Shown: positions 53,817-63,268 of the stretch, piece by piece
Numbering within the stretch: position 1 is the first letter of the stretch
How the letters are laid out: every line of letters begins with the position of its first letter
Assembly (NCBI GenBank): GCA_015055805.1
Contig: SVHN01000003.1
Location: 23,924-87,923, forward strand
Length of the DNA: 64,000 bases
DNA from: Clostridiales bacterium
GTDB taxonomy: Bacteria; Bacillota; Clostridia; Christensenellales; Borkfalkiaceae
Direction: 5' to 3'
Program-made: the position numbers and the translations under genes
The notes under the pieces: model-generated
Seen by the model: the letters and a program-made list of their open reading frames with translations, nothing else
Database searches by the model: none
Told to the model about the DNA's origin: nothing

Positions 53817-55034
53817 TCAAAATACTTTGTACTTTCTATCGTTCTTTTCTTGGAAAGCTAAATCAAACGCCATCAAGTCTTTGCCGTTTTCGTTTTGGAT
53901 AACGAGTGCGTCGTCCTTAAATCTTCTGCCAAGCTCGTCTTTTATTATAGGCGCGTTTTGGTTAAACGCAAGTTTATCCCTGTTTTTATTAATGGTAACC
54001 AAGCCTTCACAGTAGCGCATAGTGCAACAGAACGGCGCCTCGTAATGCGAACCCATACCTGCGTAATTATTTTCTTCATACACCGTTTTACTAGTGCCTA
54101 CTCCGCCGTTATCGCGGTGGCAATGGTTTAATCCGTTAAAGAAAATCCTACGCAAAAGTGTAAGGTATTTTTTATCGCCCGTTTCTTCGTAGAACATATC
54201 GGCAAGCATAAAACTATCAACTACTGCGCATGGTTCGGTCCAAGTATCCTTTCTTTCAAACCAGTTAAAGTTTTCATAGGTATAAGTCATTCCGTGCTCT
54301 AAATACAGATTGAATATGTCTAAGGCTTTATTATAATACTCTTTATCGCCCGTAACCTTATACATTCTAAAAATACCGCGAGTTGCTGTAAGCGTCGTAT
54401 GCGTTTGGGCGCGCGCTGCGCGTTTATCAAAGTTATAAAACATATCGATAGTAGTATCCAAAAAGGCTTTTGCGCTCTCGTCCTTAGTGACTTCATAATA
54501 ACGGCTTACGCCGTCTATACACATTGATACACAACCTACGTCGCTTGATACTCGCCATTTGTTGAGTATAAGTCCCGTGTGCGTTCCGCTAACCCCTCCG
54601 ACGTTGGCTTTTTCCCTTTTAACGGGGTAGTTCTCGATTGACGCAGCAGACTTTTTATAAAGGTTATTAAATATGTTTTCCGCGTGTTTAAGCGCGCTCT
54701 TATCGCCGAAAAGTTTGTAGTACTCTACCATGCCAGAAATCAACCAGTTGTGTCCGGAAAGTTGCTGTTCGTCAACTTCTTCCGCATCAAAAAGTTTTCC
54801 TAAGTATCCTTCCTCGTTACATTTTTCGGGATATACTTTTATAAACTCGTCCATCGCTGGATTTTTTTTGCCAGTAACAGAGTAAAGACAGCAATACGCA
54901 AGTAGCGCTCTGCCTTCCCAATCCCCCTGCCAAGTATAAGTTAACGGCTTATACACGTCGGGCAGTTGATATTCTTTTTCACAAAGTCTAGCAAAACTTT
55001 TTTCTATATGCTTATCAATTAGTTTGTTTATCAT
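53817..55034 (-). CDS. GH127-type glycoside hydrolase (beta-L-arabinofuranosidase-like)
   Basis: 405 residues, an (alpha/alpha)6-barrel protein without a signal peptide. The zinc-thiolate site of GH127 is kept: E267 and C269 in WTEPCAVVDS, and C336-C337 in APFCCTMRY. In the family reference enzyme one of the paired cysteines is the nucleophile. GTHTGLILNKWRVSSDVGCV near 150 is also well conserved. Only the barrel is present; full-size family members (600-700) carry extra beta domains, so substrate and size class may differ. It acts inside the cell, and a promoter and terminator of its own frame it. Confidence 0.72.
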   Translation of the reverse strand: MINKLIDKHIEKSFARLCEKEYQLPDVYKPLTYTWQGDWEGRALLAYCCLYSVTGKKNPAMDEFIKVYPEKCNEEGYLGKLFDAEEVDEQQLSGHNWLISGMVEYYKLFGDKSALKHAENIFNNLYKKSAASIENYPVKREKANVGGVSGTHTGLILNKWRVSSDVGCVSMCIDGVSRYYEVTKDESAKAFLDTTIDMFYNFDKRAARAQTHTTLTATRGIFRMYKVTGDKEYYNKALDIFNLYLEHGMTYTYENFNWFERKDTWTEPCAVVDSFMLADMFYEETGDKKYLTLLRRIFFNGLNHCHRDNGGVGTSKTVYEENNYAGMGSHYEAPFCCTMRYCEGLVTINKNRDKLAFNQNAPIIKDELGRRFKDDALVIQNENGKDLMAFDLAFQEKNDRKYKVF

Positions 55035-55068
55035 AAAGTCTTTTCTCCTTGCATATTAAGTTACCGAA

Positions 55069-55097
55069 ATTATAAATCAAAAACAACGGCTTGTCAA
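55069..55097 (-). promoter_or_regulatory. Perfect consensus promoter of the GH127-type gene
   Basis: On the minus strand: TTGACA, 17 bases, TATAAT, 35 bases before the ATG at 55034. Confidence 0.8.
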
Positions 55098-55275
55098 TAA
55101 ATAATTAGATTTTACCATTTCATTTTCCGCAAATAGTCAAATAATCAACATTGAGTCAAAAAATCATAACTTTTATTTTTTTATTTGCTATTGCAAGCGA
55201 TATATTTTTGTGTTAAACTTATAATAGATATAATGCAAATACAATCAATATTCAACGTTTTATAAGGAGAATTTT

Positions 55276-56718
55276 ATGATAGTATCAAGAATACGCGAGT
55301 GGGTTATGTTCCGCTCATCATTTAATGAAGAATACGACATTGTCCATCAGTTTACAAACATTATCGGCGCGCCTATTAGTAGAAACGGTCAAGTAGATTT
55401 TTTATCTTCCGCCTTAACTCCAAAAGTTGGTGGCGACAGTTGGAACGCGCCTATTATTTTAAGCACTTCCTCGGACGAAGCTCCGCCCTGCGTTATCAAC
55501 GGCGCGTTTATAGGCGGTGGGCACGGTCAACCTTGCTGTGTAACCATACATTCACCTATGCATAATAAAACCTTAAAAGATTTAGGCGCAGTATACACCG
55601 ACGACGACGGCGTTAGATTTACCATCGTTGAGATTGAGAACGAAGACTACGTCAAGGTGGTTTCAGAAAATATCGGAGAAAGCGAAGTTAAGTATAATTT
55701 TAAACTAGAAATAGCAGGAAAATTAAAGTTCTTGTCTGATGGTTGCGACAAAAGCGATATAATTATTGAGGAACAGTTCCCTAGAACTTATTTATCAAAC
55801 GCTCTGCGTCACCGCAGAAGACAAGTCGTAGTATACAAGGACGGCAAGGCTAAAACACTACTAAATTCTTGCGAGTGTGACTACGGTGAAATTCAAGAAT
55901 CTTACGATATTATTAACCCCGCGACTATCGCGCCCGCACTCACTTCAGAACGTCCGGACGGCGGATATAAGCATCTTCCTATGCTGAGCGATTTTGGTAA
56001 GCCTATGGTGTCTTTGGATCATAAATTTATTATTACGCCCGACGGAACTATTATAGTTGATTTTGTTATAAAAAAACTTATGGACGTTAGACTTGATAAC
56101 TATATGGGTGTTATGTATCAAGAAAAAAGAAACGTTTACGGCGGCGGTATACATAGAGTTCTTTGCAAAGTTAAACCTATTACTACAGAAGAAGGTACTT
56201 TCGATTTTTCAAAGCCGTATCCCCTACGCGGCGCGGCTTTCCCAAATCATATCGTCCCCGGTCGTGAATACTGGGCAAACCCCGATTCGCCGTTCGATAG
56301 GATAGTTGATTATTTCCGAGATATCGACGGCAAAGACAAACTTGGCTTTTCTTGTGGATACTTGCCTGTTTACGACGGTCACCCAAATATAAGAAAAAAT
56401 ATCGTTGACAGTCTTATGCTTTTATATAAGACGAGAAAGGCGTATCCTTACTTTATTTCAGGCGATAAAGTAAAAACAGCGCACGGCGTTTGCTACAAAA
56501 AGTTCTTCATACCCGAACAACGTTCGTCTGTGTATTCTATCCACTTTGAAAATAAAAAATATATTTACTTTGACATATTTGAAAACACCAGTCTTTCTTT
56601 TAAAACGTCTGGTGAAATTAGTCTTTTTGAAAAAGATGGTGACCTGACCTATAAGATTGAAAACGGTATAATTACGGTAAGTGGAAATAAAGGCTTTGCC
56701 GTATTTATTGAAGAATAA
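55276..56718 (+). CDS. Unknown 480-residue protein of the sugar-use locus
   Basis: Not recognised. The start ATG is 8 bases after AAGGAG. No signal peptide or membrane helix. It is rich in beta strands and aromatic residues. Notable stretches: VINGAFIGGGHGQPCCVTIH near 73, LRHRRRQVVVYKDGKAKTLL near 177 and GCGYLP-like FSCGYLPVYDGHPNIRKNIV near 357. The histidine and cysteine in GGGHGQPCC could bind a metal. It is divergent from the GH127-type gene across a shared control region, so it is probably coregulated with the sugar genes, perhaps as an enzyme on a carbohydrate or polyol substrate. Ends in a very strong terminator. Confidence 0.75.
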   Translation: MIVSRIREWVMFRSSFNEEYDIVHQFTNIIGAPISRNGQVDFLSSALTPKVGGDSWNAPIILSTSSDEAPPCVINGAFIGGGHGQPCCVTIHSPMHNKTLKDLGAVYTDDDGVRFTIVEIENEDYVKVVSENIGESEVKYNFKLEIAGKLKFLSDGCDKSDIIIEEQFPRTYLSNALRHRRRQVVVYKDGKAKTLLNSCECDYGEIQESYDIINPATIAPALTSERPDGGYKHLPMLSDFGKPMVSLDHKFIITPDGTIIVDFVIKKLMDVRLDNYMGVMYQEKRNVYGGGIHRVLCKVKPITTEEGTFDFSKPYPLRGAAFPNHIVPGREYWANPDSPFDRIVDYFRDIDGKDKLGFSCGYLPVYDGHPNIRKNIVDSLMLLYKTRKAYPYFISGDKVKTAHGVCYKKFFIPEQRSSVYSIHFENKKYIYFDIFENTSLSFKTSGEISLFEKDGDLTYKIENGIITVSGNKGFAVFIEE

Positions 56719-56725
56719 TGGTCTA

Positions 56726-56778
56726 CGAAAAAATATACCCCCTTAAAGCGGTTTGCTTTCAGGGGGTATATTTTTTCG
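56726..56778 (+). terminator. Very stable terminator of the unknown gene
   Basis: CGAAAAAATATACCCCCT, a 17-base loop that itself contains AAAGC..GCTTT, then AGGGGGTATATTTTTTCG: an 18-base-pair perfect stem with A- and T-tracts, 8 bases after the stop. Confidence 0.88.
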
Positions 56779-56833
56779 TCAATACTGCCCGTCATTTGAC
56801 GTCCGAACGACTAGTTCGACCGCCTACTATCTT

Positions 56834-58375
56834 TCACCAAAGCAAAAGGGACACCTTGCGGTATCCCTTTTGCTTTGGTGGAGCAGGTGTCGTCATAGAC
56901 GAACACCCCTCCTTTCCTTCGGTTTCGCCTTCAAAGGCTTCTTCAATATCGTCAAGCGGGATATTGTCTATGCTCAAAGGCTTCTTGCTTGCGTTGATGA
57001 TTATAGTGAAATGGTCATCGTACAGATAGACCGAGTGTACGAAGATGTTGATAAGTGCTCGGCGCTTATTGACGTCATCCATCGGCATTTCGCAGATAAA
57101 ATCGAGAAAGGCGTAAATTTGAGCTTCGGTCAGACAGATCTTCTTGTTATTCTCGATTGCGAGCTGCGCTTCTAACTCCGCTTTCTCGGCTTGGCGGCGG
57201 TTCAGTCGCTCGGTCAGCATATCCACCGCTTGTCCTTGCTCTATGCCTTTCCAAAGGTTCTCAATCGCGGTATCAACCTCTTTGATTGCTTTCTTAATTT
57301 CCTTTATCGAAAGGTTGTCGGGACTCTTGTTGCATTCCTCCGCAACCCGCTTGGCGATATAGCGTATCTTTTCGTCGGTGAGCATTTGCAGACAGACCTC
57401 TATTACACGGTTTTCAATATACTCCTTACCGACAACCTTCTTGTCGCATTTGTTTTTGCGAGAGTTCTTGCATTTGTAATAATGGTACTGTCTGCCCGAC
57501 TTGCCCGTGCCGCCGTAGCCGACCATCATTTCCTTGCAATGACCGCAGAAAAGCTTGGTTGTCAAAAGATATTCGTTTTCACCGCGAGTCCGCGCGGGTG
57601 CGGATTTGTTCTTGTTCATAAGCGCTTGTACCCGATAGAATAAGTCGTCATCCATAATACGCGGCATCCCACCGGGCGTTTCAACTCCTTTGTATAAATA
57701 TATGCCGATATAGCGTTTGTTTTTGAGAAGATGGCTGAGGCTGTTGTAGGTAAACTCGTTACCGATTGAGGTCTTGACTTTTCTCCGCTGCAAGTCCTTG
57801 ACAATATCGGCTTTGGTTTCACCGCTTGCGTATCTTTCGTATATCTCGCGGACGATTGCCGCTTCTTCCTCGTCAACCGAAAAGGTGCGATCCTTGTTTA
57901 CCTTATACCCAAGTCCGGGATTGCTACCGTTAGATAGGCATTTCTCGGCATTGAGCGACATTCCTCGGTTGATCTTCTGCGCAAGCTCTACGGAATAGTA
58001 TTCCGCCATACTTTCAAGAACACCCTCGATAAGAATGCCCGAAGCATCGTCCGAGATGTTCTCCTTGGCGGACATTACTCTAACGCCGTTCTTCTTCAGC
58101 TTGGCTTTGTATATCGCGCTGTCGTAACGGTTTCGGGCAAAGCGATCAAGCTGATAGACAAGCACACCTTCAAAGGTGTGTTTGTCGCTATCCGCAATCA
58201 TTCTTTGAAAATCGGCGCGGTTATCAAACTTACCGCTTTGAGCGCGGTCGATATATTCACCCACAATGGTGTAATTGTGAGATTCGGCATATTCATAACA
58301 GACCTTTAACTGTCCTTCAATGGATTGCTCGGTCTGACTATGGCTTGAAAATCGAGCGTATATTACTACATTCAT
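56834..58375 (-). CDS. Large serine recombinase
   Basis: 513 residues. N-terminal resolvase domain (1 to about 150): MNVVIYARFSSHSQTEQS with the nucleophilic Ser near residue 10, LVYQLDRFARNRYDSAIYKA and the E-x-helix region. Recombinase domain about 160-270 (LGYKVNKDRTFSVDEEEAAI, NSLSHLLKNKRYIGIY). Zinc ribbon about 290-330 (LFCGHCKEM..KCKNSRKNKCDK), then a coiled coil. It integrates or excises a DNA element. The last about 17 residues are read through the inverted repeat at 56835-56880. It is the last gene of a four-gene minus-strand unit. Confidence 0.93.
   Translation of the reverse strand: MNVVIYARFSSHSQTEQSIEGQLKVCYEYAESHNYTIVGEYIDRAQSGKFDNRADFQRMIADSDKHTFEGVLVYQLDRFARNRYDSAIYKAKLKKNGVRVMSAKENISDDASGILIEGVLESMAEYYSVELAQKINRGMSLNAEKCLSNGSNPGLGYKVNKDRTFSVDEEEAAIVREIYERYASGETKADIVKDLQRRKVKTSIGNEFTYNSLSHLLKNKRYIGIYLYKGVETPGGMPRIMDDDLFYRVQALMNKNKSAPARTRGENEYLLTTKLFCGHCKEMMVGYGGTGKSGRQYHYYKCKNSRKNKCDKKVVGKEYIENRVIEVCLQMLTDEKIRYIAKRVAEECNKSPDNLSIKEIKKAIKEVDTAIENLWKGIEQGQAVDMLTERLNRRQAEKAELEAQLAIENNKKICLTEAQIYAFLDFICEMPMDDVNKRRALINIFVHSVYLYDDHFTIIINASKKPLSIDNIPLDDIEEAFEGETEGKEGCSSMTTPAPPKQKGYRKVSLLLW
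56835..56880. repeat. Long inverted repeat at the end of the recombinase gene
   Basis: CACCAAAGCAAAAGGGA, 12-base loop, TCCCTTTTGCTTTGGTG: 17-base-pair perfect stem. The right arm is transcribed as part of the recombinase coding end, so the hairpin probably serves both as coding sequence and terminator. The stop overlaps its left edge. Confidence 0.7.
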
Positions 58376-58410
58376 TGTAATACCTCCTATTCGTCCTAAT
58401 ATAATTATAC

Positions 58411-58632
58411 TTATTTATTGTGAGAAGTCGATTGTACCGATACAGAAACACCCGACGCGCGAGCATCGGGTGTCCTTTCATTGTATTCGGGGTGCTTAGC
58501 GAGCCACTTTTCAAAGTAGGCTTTGCCCTCTTCGCTGTCATAAAATGCGCGTATCTCGGGCACTAAGGCTTTTGCAAAGGAATTGAGCAGTTCTTCGGGG
58601 AGTGCAACGTCGATCTTTTGGCGTTTGGTCAT
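58411..58632 (-). CDS. Small protein of the mobile island
   Basis: 73 residues: MTKRQKIDVALPEELLNSFA, a possible helix-rich domain (KALVPEIRAFYDSEEGKAYF, EKWLAKHPEY) and a Ser-rich tail. It has a good ribosome site (AGGAGG-like GGAGGACTG). It lies between ParB and the recombinase, 12 bases after ParB. No function known; a DNA-binding or recombinase helper role is possible but not supported by a motif. Confidence 0.65.
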   Translation of the reverse strand: MTKRQKIDVALPEELLNSFAKALVPEIRAFYDSEEGKAYFEKWLAKHPEYNERTPDARASGVSVSVQSTSHNK

Positions 58633-58644
58633 AGGCAGTCCTCC

Positions 58645-59499
58645 TTATAAGCTTCGCTCTTTTTTGCGCTGAAGGACTTTGTAGTAGTGCTCGCAGGCTT
58701 TGAGCACAAAGTCCTCGGTCTGTTTGGCGTTGCCTTTTGGAATATACTTCCTTATACGCTCCATCGGCACCTTGAACATCTCCTTCTGATTTGCCTTTTC
58801 CTCGCTCATAATCTCGGCAATGACCTCGGGTGTCAAGCCCTGCTCATAGCTGATCTTTTTGAAGCGGCAAGCCTGCGAGAGCGATGGAGTGCAGTCATTG
58901 ATCTCCATCTGCTCCAAAAGGTCGTATTGCTCTTGCTCGTTGAGATAGGAAAGCTCCACGGCGGGAGTGAAGGAAATGCGCCCCTCGTCCACATATTCAA
59001 GGATTTCGGGGATAAGGTTGGTAAGACGGATATAGCGCTGAACTTGTCTTGCGCTTTCGTTACTATCAACAGCGATTTGCTCGTCGGTTCTCAACTTCGC
59101 GCCAACTTGGCACGAAGTTAAATCAGACCGCCAACCTTGATGTGCCATTGCATCCGCTTTCATCTTATAAGCAAAGGCTTTCTCGCTTGGCAGAATATGC
59201 TCACGGTGCAGATTGCTATCCACCAATACAATTGCCGCCGCGTCACGGTCGAGAGAAACGATTAAGGCAGGGACCTCTTTGATCCCTGCCTTTTGGCTCG
59301 CCATAACCCGTCTATGACCGGATATGATCTCGTATTCATCTTCGGTATTCTCCTTGGGGCGAACGATAATCGGAGATAGCACTCCGTGCTCGCGAATGCT
59401 CTCGGAAAGACATTCCATTTCCTCGTTGTCCTGAACCTTGTAAGGGTGGTTTTCAAATGCGTGTAATTTCTCAATCAATATATTTTTCGTGTTTTTCAT
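58645..59499 (-). CDS. ParB/Spo0J-type DNA-binding protein
   Basis: 284 residues. N-terminal ParB domain with VRPKENTEDEYEIISGHRRV, the CTP-binding box, and VSLDRDAAAIVLVDSNLHRE, then the helix-turn-helix region (SARQVQRYIRLTNLIPEILE, GRISFTPAVELSYLNEQEQY). The partition partner ParA is not in the window. Stand-alone ParB proteins of mobile elements often act as regulators or in conjugative transfer rather than segregation. It starts 6 bases after the coiled-coil gene. Confidence 0.9.
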   Translation of the reverse strand: MKNTKNILIEKLHAFENHPYKVQDNEEMECLSESIREHGVLSPIIVRPKENTEDEYEIISGHRRVMASQKAGIKEVPALIVSLDRDAAAIVLVDSNLHREHILPSEKAFAYKMKADAMAHQGWRSDLTSCQVGAKLRTDEQIAVDSNESARQVQRYIRLTNLIPEILEYVDEGRISFTPAVELSYLNEQEQYDLLEQMEINDCTPSLSQACRFKKISYEQGLTPEVIAEIMSEEKANQKEMFKVPMERIRKYIPKGNAKQTEDFVLKACEHYYKVLQRKKERSL

Positions 59500-59505
59500 A
59501 TCATT

Positions 59506-59988
59506 TTACCTCGTTCTTGTTTTATCTTTCTTTTGGATTAGTCCGTTGTTCTTCAGTTCGATTTCTCGCTCGGCATCAAGCAATTCTTTGATGCGCGGGG
59601 TGTGCTGCTCGATACGCAGAGAAATCTTTAATTGCTTACGCAAGGGAGTCATTTTCTTGGTCAGTTCCTTGCATTGTTCTTTGAGTGCCGCTTCTTCTTC
59701 GGGCGTTTTCACGCGGCGAATCCGTAAGCGTAATTCATAGCGTTTCTGCTCCAACTCGGCAATACGAGCCGCCGTATTCTGCTGAAATGACAAAAGCTCC
59801 TGCGGCGACTCGATATAGTGGTCGCGCAAGAGCCAATATTCTTCCATATATTTGTCGGCTTTCGATGCCTCGGCACGTATCATCGGAGAGAGTGGTCGGT
59901 TGTCCGCTTCCTGCACGTTGTTGCCCGTGCAGATCTTAAATAATTCAACGATATCGTCTAAAGTTCCGAGAATATCAACCATAGGCAT
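59506..59988 (-). CDS. Coiled-coil protein of the mobile island
   Basis: 160 residues, highly charged and helical. Residues about 60-150 form a coiled coil (SFQQNTAARIAELEQKRYEL, RLRIRRVKTPEEEAALKEQC). The N-terminal part MPMVDILGTLDDIVELFKIC may be an amphipathic helix. It is the first gene of the unit coiled coil-ParB-small protein-recombinase. No known family was recognised. Similar charged coiled-coil proteins occur in mobilizable elements. Confidence 0.6.
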   Translation of the reverse strand: MPMVDILGTLDDIVELFKICTGNNVQEADNRPLSPMIRAEASKADKYMEEYWLLRDHYIESPQELLSFQQNTAARIAELEQKRYELRLRIRRVKTPEEEAALKEQCKELTKKMTPLRKQLKISLRIEQHTPRIKELLDAEREIELKNNGLIQKKDKTRTR

Positions 59989-60043
59989 AATAAGAACTTC
60001 TTATAGTTTTTTGCTATTGGCATATAAAAGTAACAAATTACAG

Positions 60044-60072
60044 TTGAATAATGGCAGATTTTATGATATAAT
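60044..60072 (+). promoter_or_regulatory. Promoter of hsdR
   Basis: TTGAAT, 17 bases, TATAAT, 41 bases before the hsdR ATG, which follows AGAGGG. The promoter is divergent to the island's minus-strand unit. Confidence 0.7.
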
Positions 60073-60112
60073 TATTCTGTATAAATAATTCGTTTTAAGA
60101 GGGTGAAACGAT

Positions 60113-63100
60113 ATGAGTGACATAAAATTTACAGAGTCAAGTTTGGAAATTGCGGTAATTGAACAATTACAAGAATTAGGTTACGATTACGCCATTGATA
60201 CCGATCAATGGTGCTTGTCGCGCGCCCTCGATTCGTTTATAAACGAAGAACTTCTTCTTGATAGATTGATGGCTATCAACCCCGGCGTTAAAATAACGGT
60301 GTTGGAGCAAGCTATCAGCCGCTTAAAGAACTTGGACAACCCCTCGCTTTTTGAACGTAATCATATCGTACACAGATGGCTCACCGATGGTATGCAAGTG
60401 GAAGATTATGAAAGCGACGTAAACCCTCTCGTTCGTTTTCTTGATTTCACCAACACAGAGAAGAACGTATTTCAAGTTGCTAATCAGCTTAAATTCAAGG
60501 AAAATCGTAACCTCCGCATACCCGATGTTATTATTTTTGTTAACGGTATCCCGCTTGTTGTGTTTGAACTAAAATCTATCGAATACAATGAGGACACGTT
60601 CATTGAAAGAGCATACGAGCAGTTAGGTCGCAACGGCGAATCTGATGGATATAGATACGATATTCCTACGCTGTTTAATTACAATGCTTTTCTCGTTATA
60701 AGTGATGGTGCAAACAACAAGGTTGGTACTCTTACAAGCGATATTACGCGCTATAACGAATGGAAAAGCGTAGATGGCGAGATTGGATATAAGAAGAACT
60801 ATGCCTATAAGCTCGATGTACTTCTCGAAGGTCTTTTGAAGCCTGCACGTTTGTTGGATGTTATCAAAAACAACTTGTTCTTTATGAACAAGGATAAAGA
60901 GAAGCCGATTAAAATTCTCTCTCAATACCATCAATATTTCGGTGTAAAAAAAGCTTACGAAAGCATTAAAAAGAATTTGAAACCTGCGGGAAGTGGTAAG
61001 GCGGGTATCGTTTGGCATACACAAGGCAGCGGCAAATCTTTCTCTATGGTTATGCTTGCACACAAGCTGATTACGGATATAGAAATGCGCAATCCTACGG
61101 TCGTTATTCTCACAGATAGAAACGACTTGGATAATCAGCTCTACACCACGTTTTCCAATGCTGCTGAATTTTTGAGAACTCGTCCTGTTCAAGTAGAATC
61201 AAGAGAAGATCTTCTTGCTAAAATAGGTGCGGTCAAAGAAGGCGGTATTATCTTCACAACCTTGCAAAAGTTTGACAAAGCTAATATTGTACCGAACAAT
61301 AGAAGCAATATCGTAGTTATCTCTGATGAGGCACACAGATCACATTACGGAATAGACGAAAAGATAGTATTAAAAGAAAATCCTGACGGTACATATTCGT
61401 CGTATTCTAAATACGGATACGCAAAGTATATCAGAGATGCACTCCCCGAAGCTACATACATTGGTTTTACGGGAACACCTGTAGAATCGGGAGATCACTC
61501 AACTTCGGCTATATTTGGCGAAACCGTAGATACTTACGATATGACACAATCTGTTGAGGATGGTTCTACTGTAAAGATTTTCTATGAAAGCCGTTTGGCA
61601 AAGGTTTGGCTTGACGATGGAAAGCTCAAGGAGATTGATGCTTATTACGACGATCTTGCGCAGCAGGGCGTATCTGATGATATAATCGAAGAATCAAAGT
61701 CTAAGCTTTCTTCTATGGAAGTTATTATAGGAGATAAGGATAGACTTCGACTTCTTGCCACCGATATTCTTGCACACTATGATGAGCGTAAGGATATTCT
61801 TAGCGGTAAAGCTATGATCGTTTGTATGTCAAGAGATATTGCATACAAGCTATACAAGGAACTCGTTGCCCAAGCTCCCGAAAAAGAGAGTGAGATAGCG
61901 GTTATCGTTACCGAAAGCAATAAGGATACCGATGAAAAACGCGAGTTGTTCAAAGACAAAGCCTACCGCGAAAATATGGCTAAAGAGTTCAAGAAGAAAG
62001 ACGGTAGCATAAAGATTGTCATTGTTGTTGATATGTGGCTTACGGGATTTGACGTAACAGATCTCGACGTTATGTATATCGACAAGCCAATGAAAGGACA
62101 CAATTTGATGCAGGCTATCGCCCGTGTAAATCGTGTTCACGTTGGCAAAGAGAGTGGTTTGATCGTTGACTATATCGGTATCAAACGCTCCTTGGAGGAA
62201 GCTCTTAATATCTACACTGCGAGAGATAAGGAACTAAATCTCCGTGACATACAAGAAACCGCCAAATCTATCCTTGATGAAAAGCTGTCTATTCTTGACG
62301 AGTTGTTTTATAAGGTCGATAAAAAGGGCTTCTTTAATGGTTCAAACTCTGTAAGACTTAAGGCTATTCAAAACGGTGCAGACTTTGTGTTTACAACCGA
62401 AGAAATGAAGAAAGCTTACTTACAGATAACCAAGCAATTGAAAGACGCATACGTGGTTGCAATCGGTATTCTCGATGCTGACTACAAGAAAAAAGTCCTT
62501 TATTATCTTGCGGTTCGCCACTTCGTTCAGAAGGTTGAGCGCGGCAATATGCCACATAATATCACACCGGAATCTATCAACAAACACGTTGCCGATTTGA
62601 TTGCAGAAGCAATTAAAGGTGATGAGGTTAAGATACTTACCAAAGTTGAGGACACGGAAGAAAATCGTGATATTTGGGATTTATTGTCCGAAGAAAAGGT
62701 TGAAAAGCTTCGTCAATCTCAACCTCCGCACGTGTTCATCAAGATAATGGAACGCTTGTTGAAAGAGGCGGTTAAGGAGTATCGTGGTTATAACCTTGTT
62801 AAAGCAAAGGAATATAGCGAACGCCTGAGAAAGCTTCTTGAAGCATACAACACGCGCGAAGATGACTTGCAGACGGATATGACCATTGTTGGTTTGATTG
62901 CTTTCTCACAAGAGATGGTTGAGTCTGAAGCATATGCAAAGAAGAACAATCTTACAGGACGAGAGAGAGCCTTTTACGATGCCCTTGTAGCAAACAAGAG
63001 CGCAATGGAACTGATGTCGGATGATATATTGCGCGTAATGGCTATAGAGCTTAAAGCTATCGTTGAGGAATATGCAACGGTGGATTGGTCAAAGAAGAAG

Positions 63101-63220
63101 GATACACGCGCTAAAATGCGAATGCAAATCAAGCGGTTGCTCAAAAAGTATAACTATCCGCCGGAATACTCCGAAGAAGCAATTTCCCGTGTAGTAGATC
63201 AGGCAGAGTTTATGATGTAA
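60113..63220 (+). CDS. hsdR: Type I restriction enzyme R subunit, without M or S subunits nearby
   Basis: 1035 residues, a full-length HsdR. The N-terminal PD-(D/E)xK nuclease has IPDVIIFVNGIPLVVFELKS (about 140-160). The motor follows: Walker A HTQGSGKSFSM with GSGKS at 305-309, SDEAHRSHYG at about 405, FTGTP at 452-456 and AIARVNRVH near 670. A helical C-terminal region would bind the methyltransferase. In type I systems it translocates and cuts DNA that lacks methylation. No hsdM or hsdS lies on either side (recombinase unit to the left, tRNA-Ala to the right), so it is an orphan copy. It may use methylase subunits encoded elsewhere or have a separate role. Confidence 0.93.
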   Translation: MSDIKFTESSLEIAVIEQLQELGYDYAIDTDQWCLSRALDSFINEELLLDRLMAINPGVKITVLEQAISRLKNLDNPSLFERNHIVHRWLTDGMQVEDYESDVNPLVRFLDFTNTEKNVFQVANQLKFKENRNLRIPDVIIFVNGIPLVVFELKSIEYNEDTFIERAYEQLGRNGESDGYRYDIPTLFNYNAFLVISDGANNKVGTLTSDITRYNEWKSVDGEIGYKKNYAYKLDVLLEGLLKPARLLDVIKNNLFFMNKDKEKPIKILSQYHQYFGVKKAYESIKKNLKPAGSGKAGIVWHTQGSGKSFSMVMLAHKLITDIEMRNPTVVILTDRNDLDNQLYTTFSNAAEFLRTRPVQVESREDLLAKIGAVKEGGIIFTTLQKFDKANIVPNNRSNIVVISDEAHRSHYGIDEKIVLKENPDGTYSSYSKYGYAKYIRDALPEATYIGFTGTPVESGDHSTSAIFGETVDTYDMTQSVEDGSTVKIFYESRLAKVWLDDGKLKEIDAYYDDLAQQGVSDDIIEESKSKLSSMEVIIGDKDRLRLLATDILAHYDERKDILSGKAMIVCMSRDIAYKLYKELVAQAPEKESEIAVIVTESNKDTDEKRELFKDKAYRENMAKEFKKKDGSIKIVIVVDMWLTGFDVTDLDVMYIDKPMKGHNLMQAIARVNRVHVGKESGLIVDYIGIKRSLEEALNIYTARDKELNLRDIQETAKSILDEKLSILDELFYKVDKKGFFNGSNSVRLKAIQNGADFVFTTEEMKKAYLQITKQLKDAYVVAIGILDADYKKKVLYYLAVRHFVQKVERGNMPHNITPESINKHVADLIAEAIKGDEVKILTKVEDTEENRDIWDLLSEEKVEKLRQSQPPHVFIKIMERLLKEAVKEYRGYNLVKAKEYSERLRKLLEAYNTREDDLQTDMTIVGLIAFSQEMVESEAYAKKNNLTGRERAFYDALVANKSAMELMSDDILRVMAIELKAIVEEYATVDWSKKKDTRAKMRMQIKRLLKKYNYPPEYSEEAISRVVDQAEFMM

Positions 63221-63228
63221 AACAAAAG

Positions 63229-63257
63229 CGCCATCTTGAGTAGAATCCAAGATGGCG
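63229..63257. terminator. Terminator after hsdR
   Basis: CGCCATCTTG, 9-base loop, CAAGATGGCG, then TTTT. It lies 9 bases after the hsdR stop and before the convergent small gene. Confidence 0.8.
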
Positions 63258-63268
63258 TTTTGATATGT

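Noticed and set aside
55035..55275. CcpA (cre) operator TGCAAGCGATATAT
   Set aside because: Too many mismatches to the cre consensus to support.
56718..57175. Plus-strand frames over the recombinase end
   Set aside because: They overlap a terminator and the antisense of the recombinase gene.
60623..61192. Minus-strand frame of 189 residues inside hsdR
   Set aside because: hsdR has all expected motifs in the opposite strand; the frame is a shadow.
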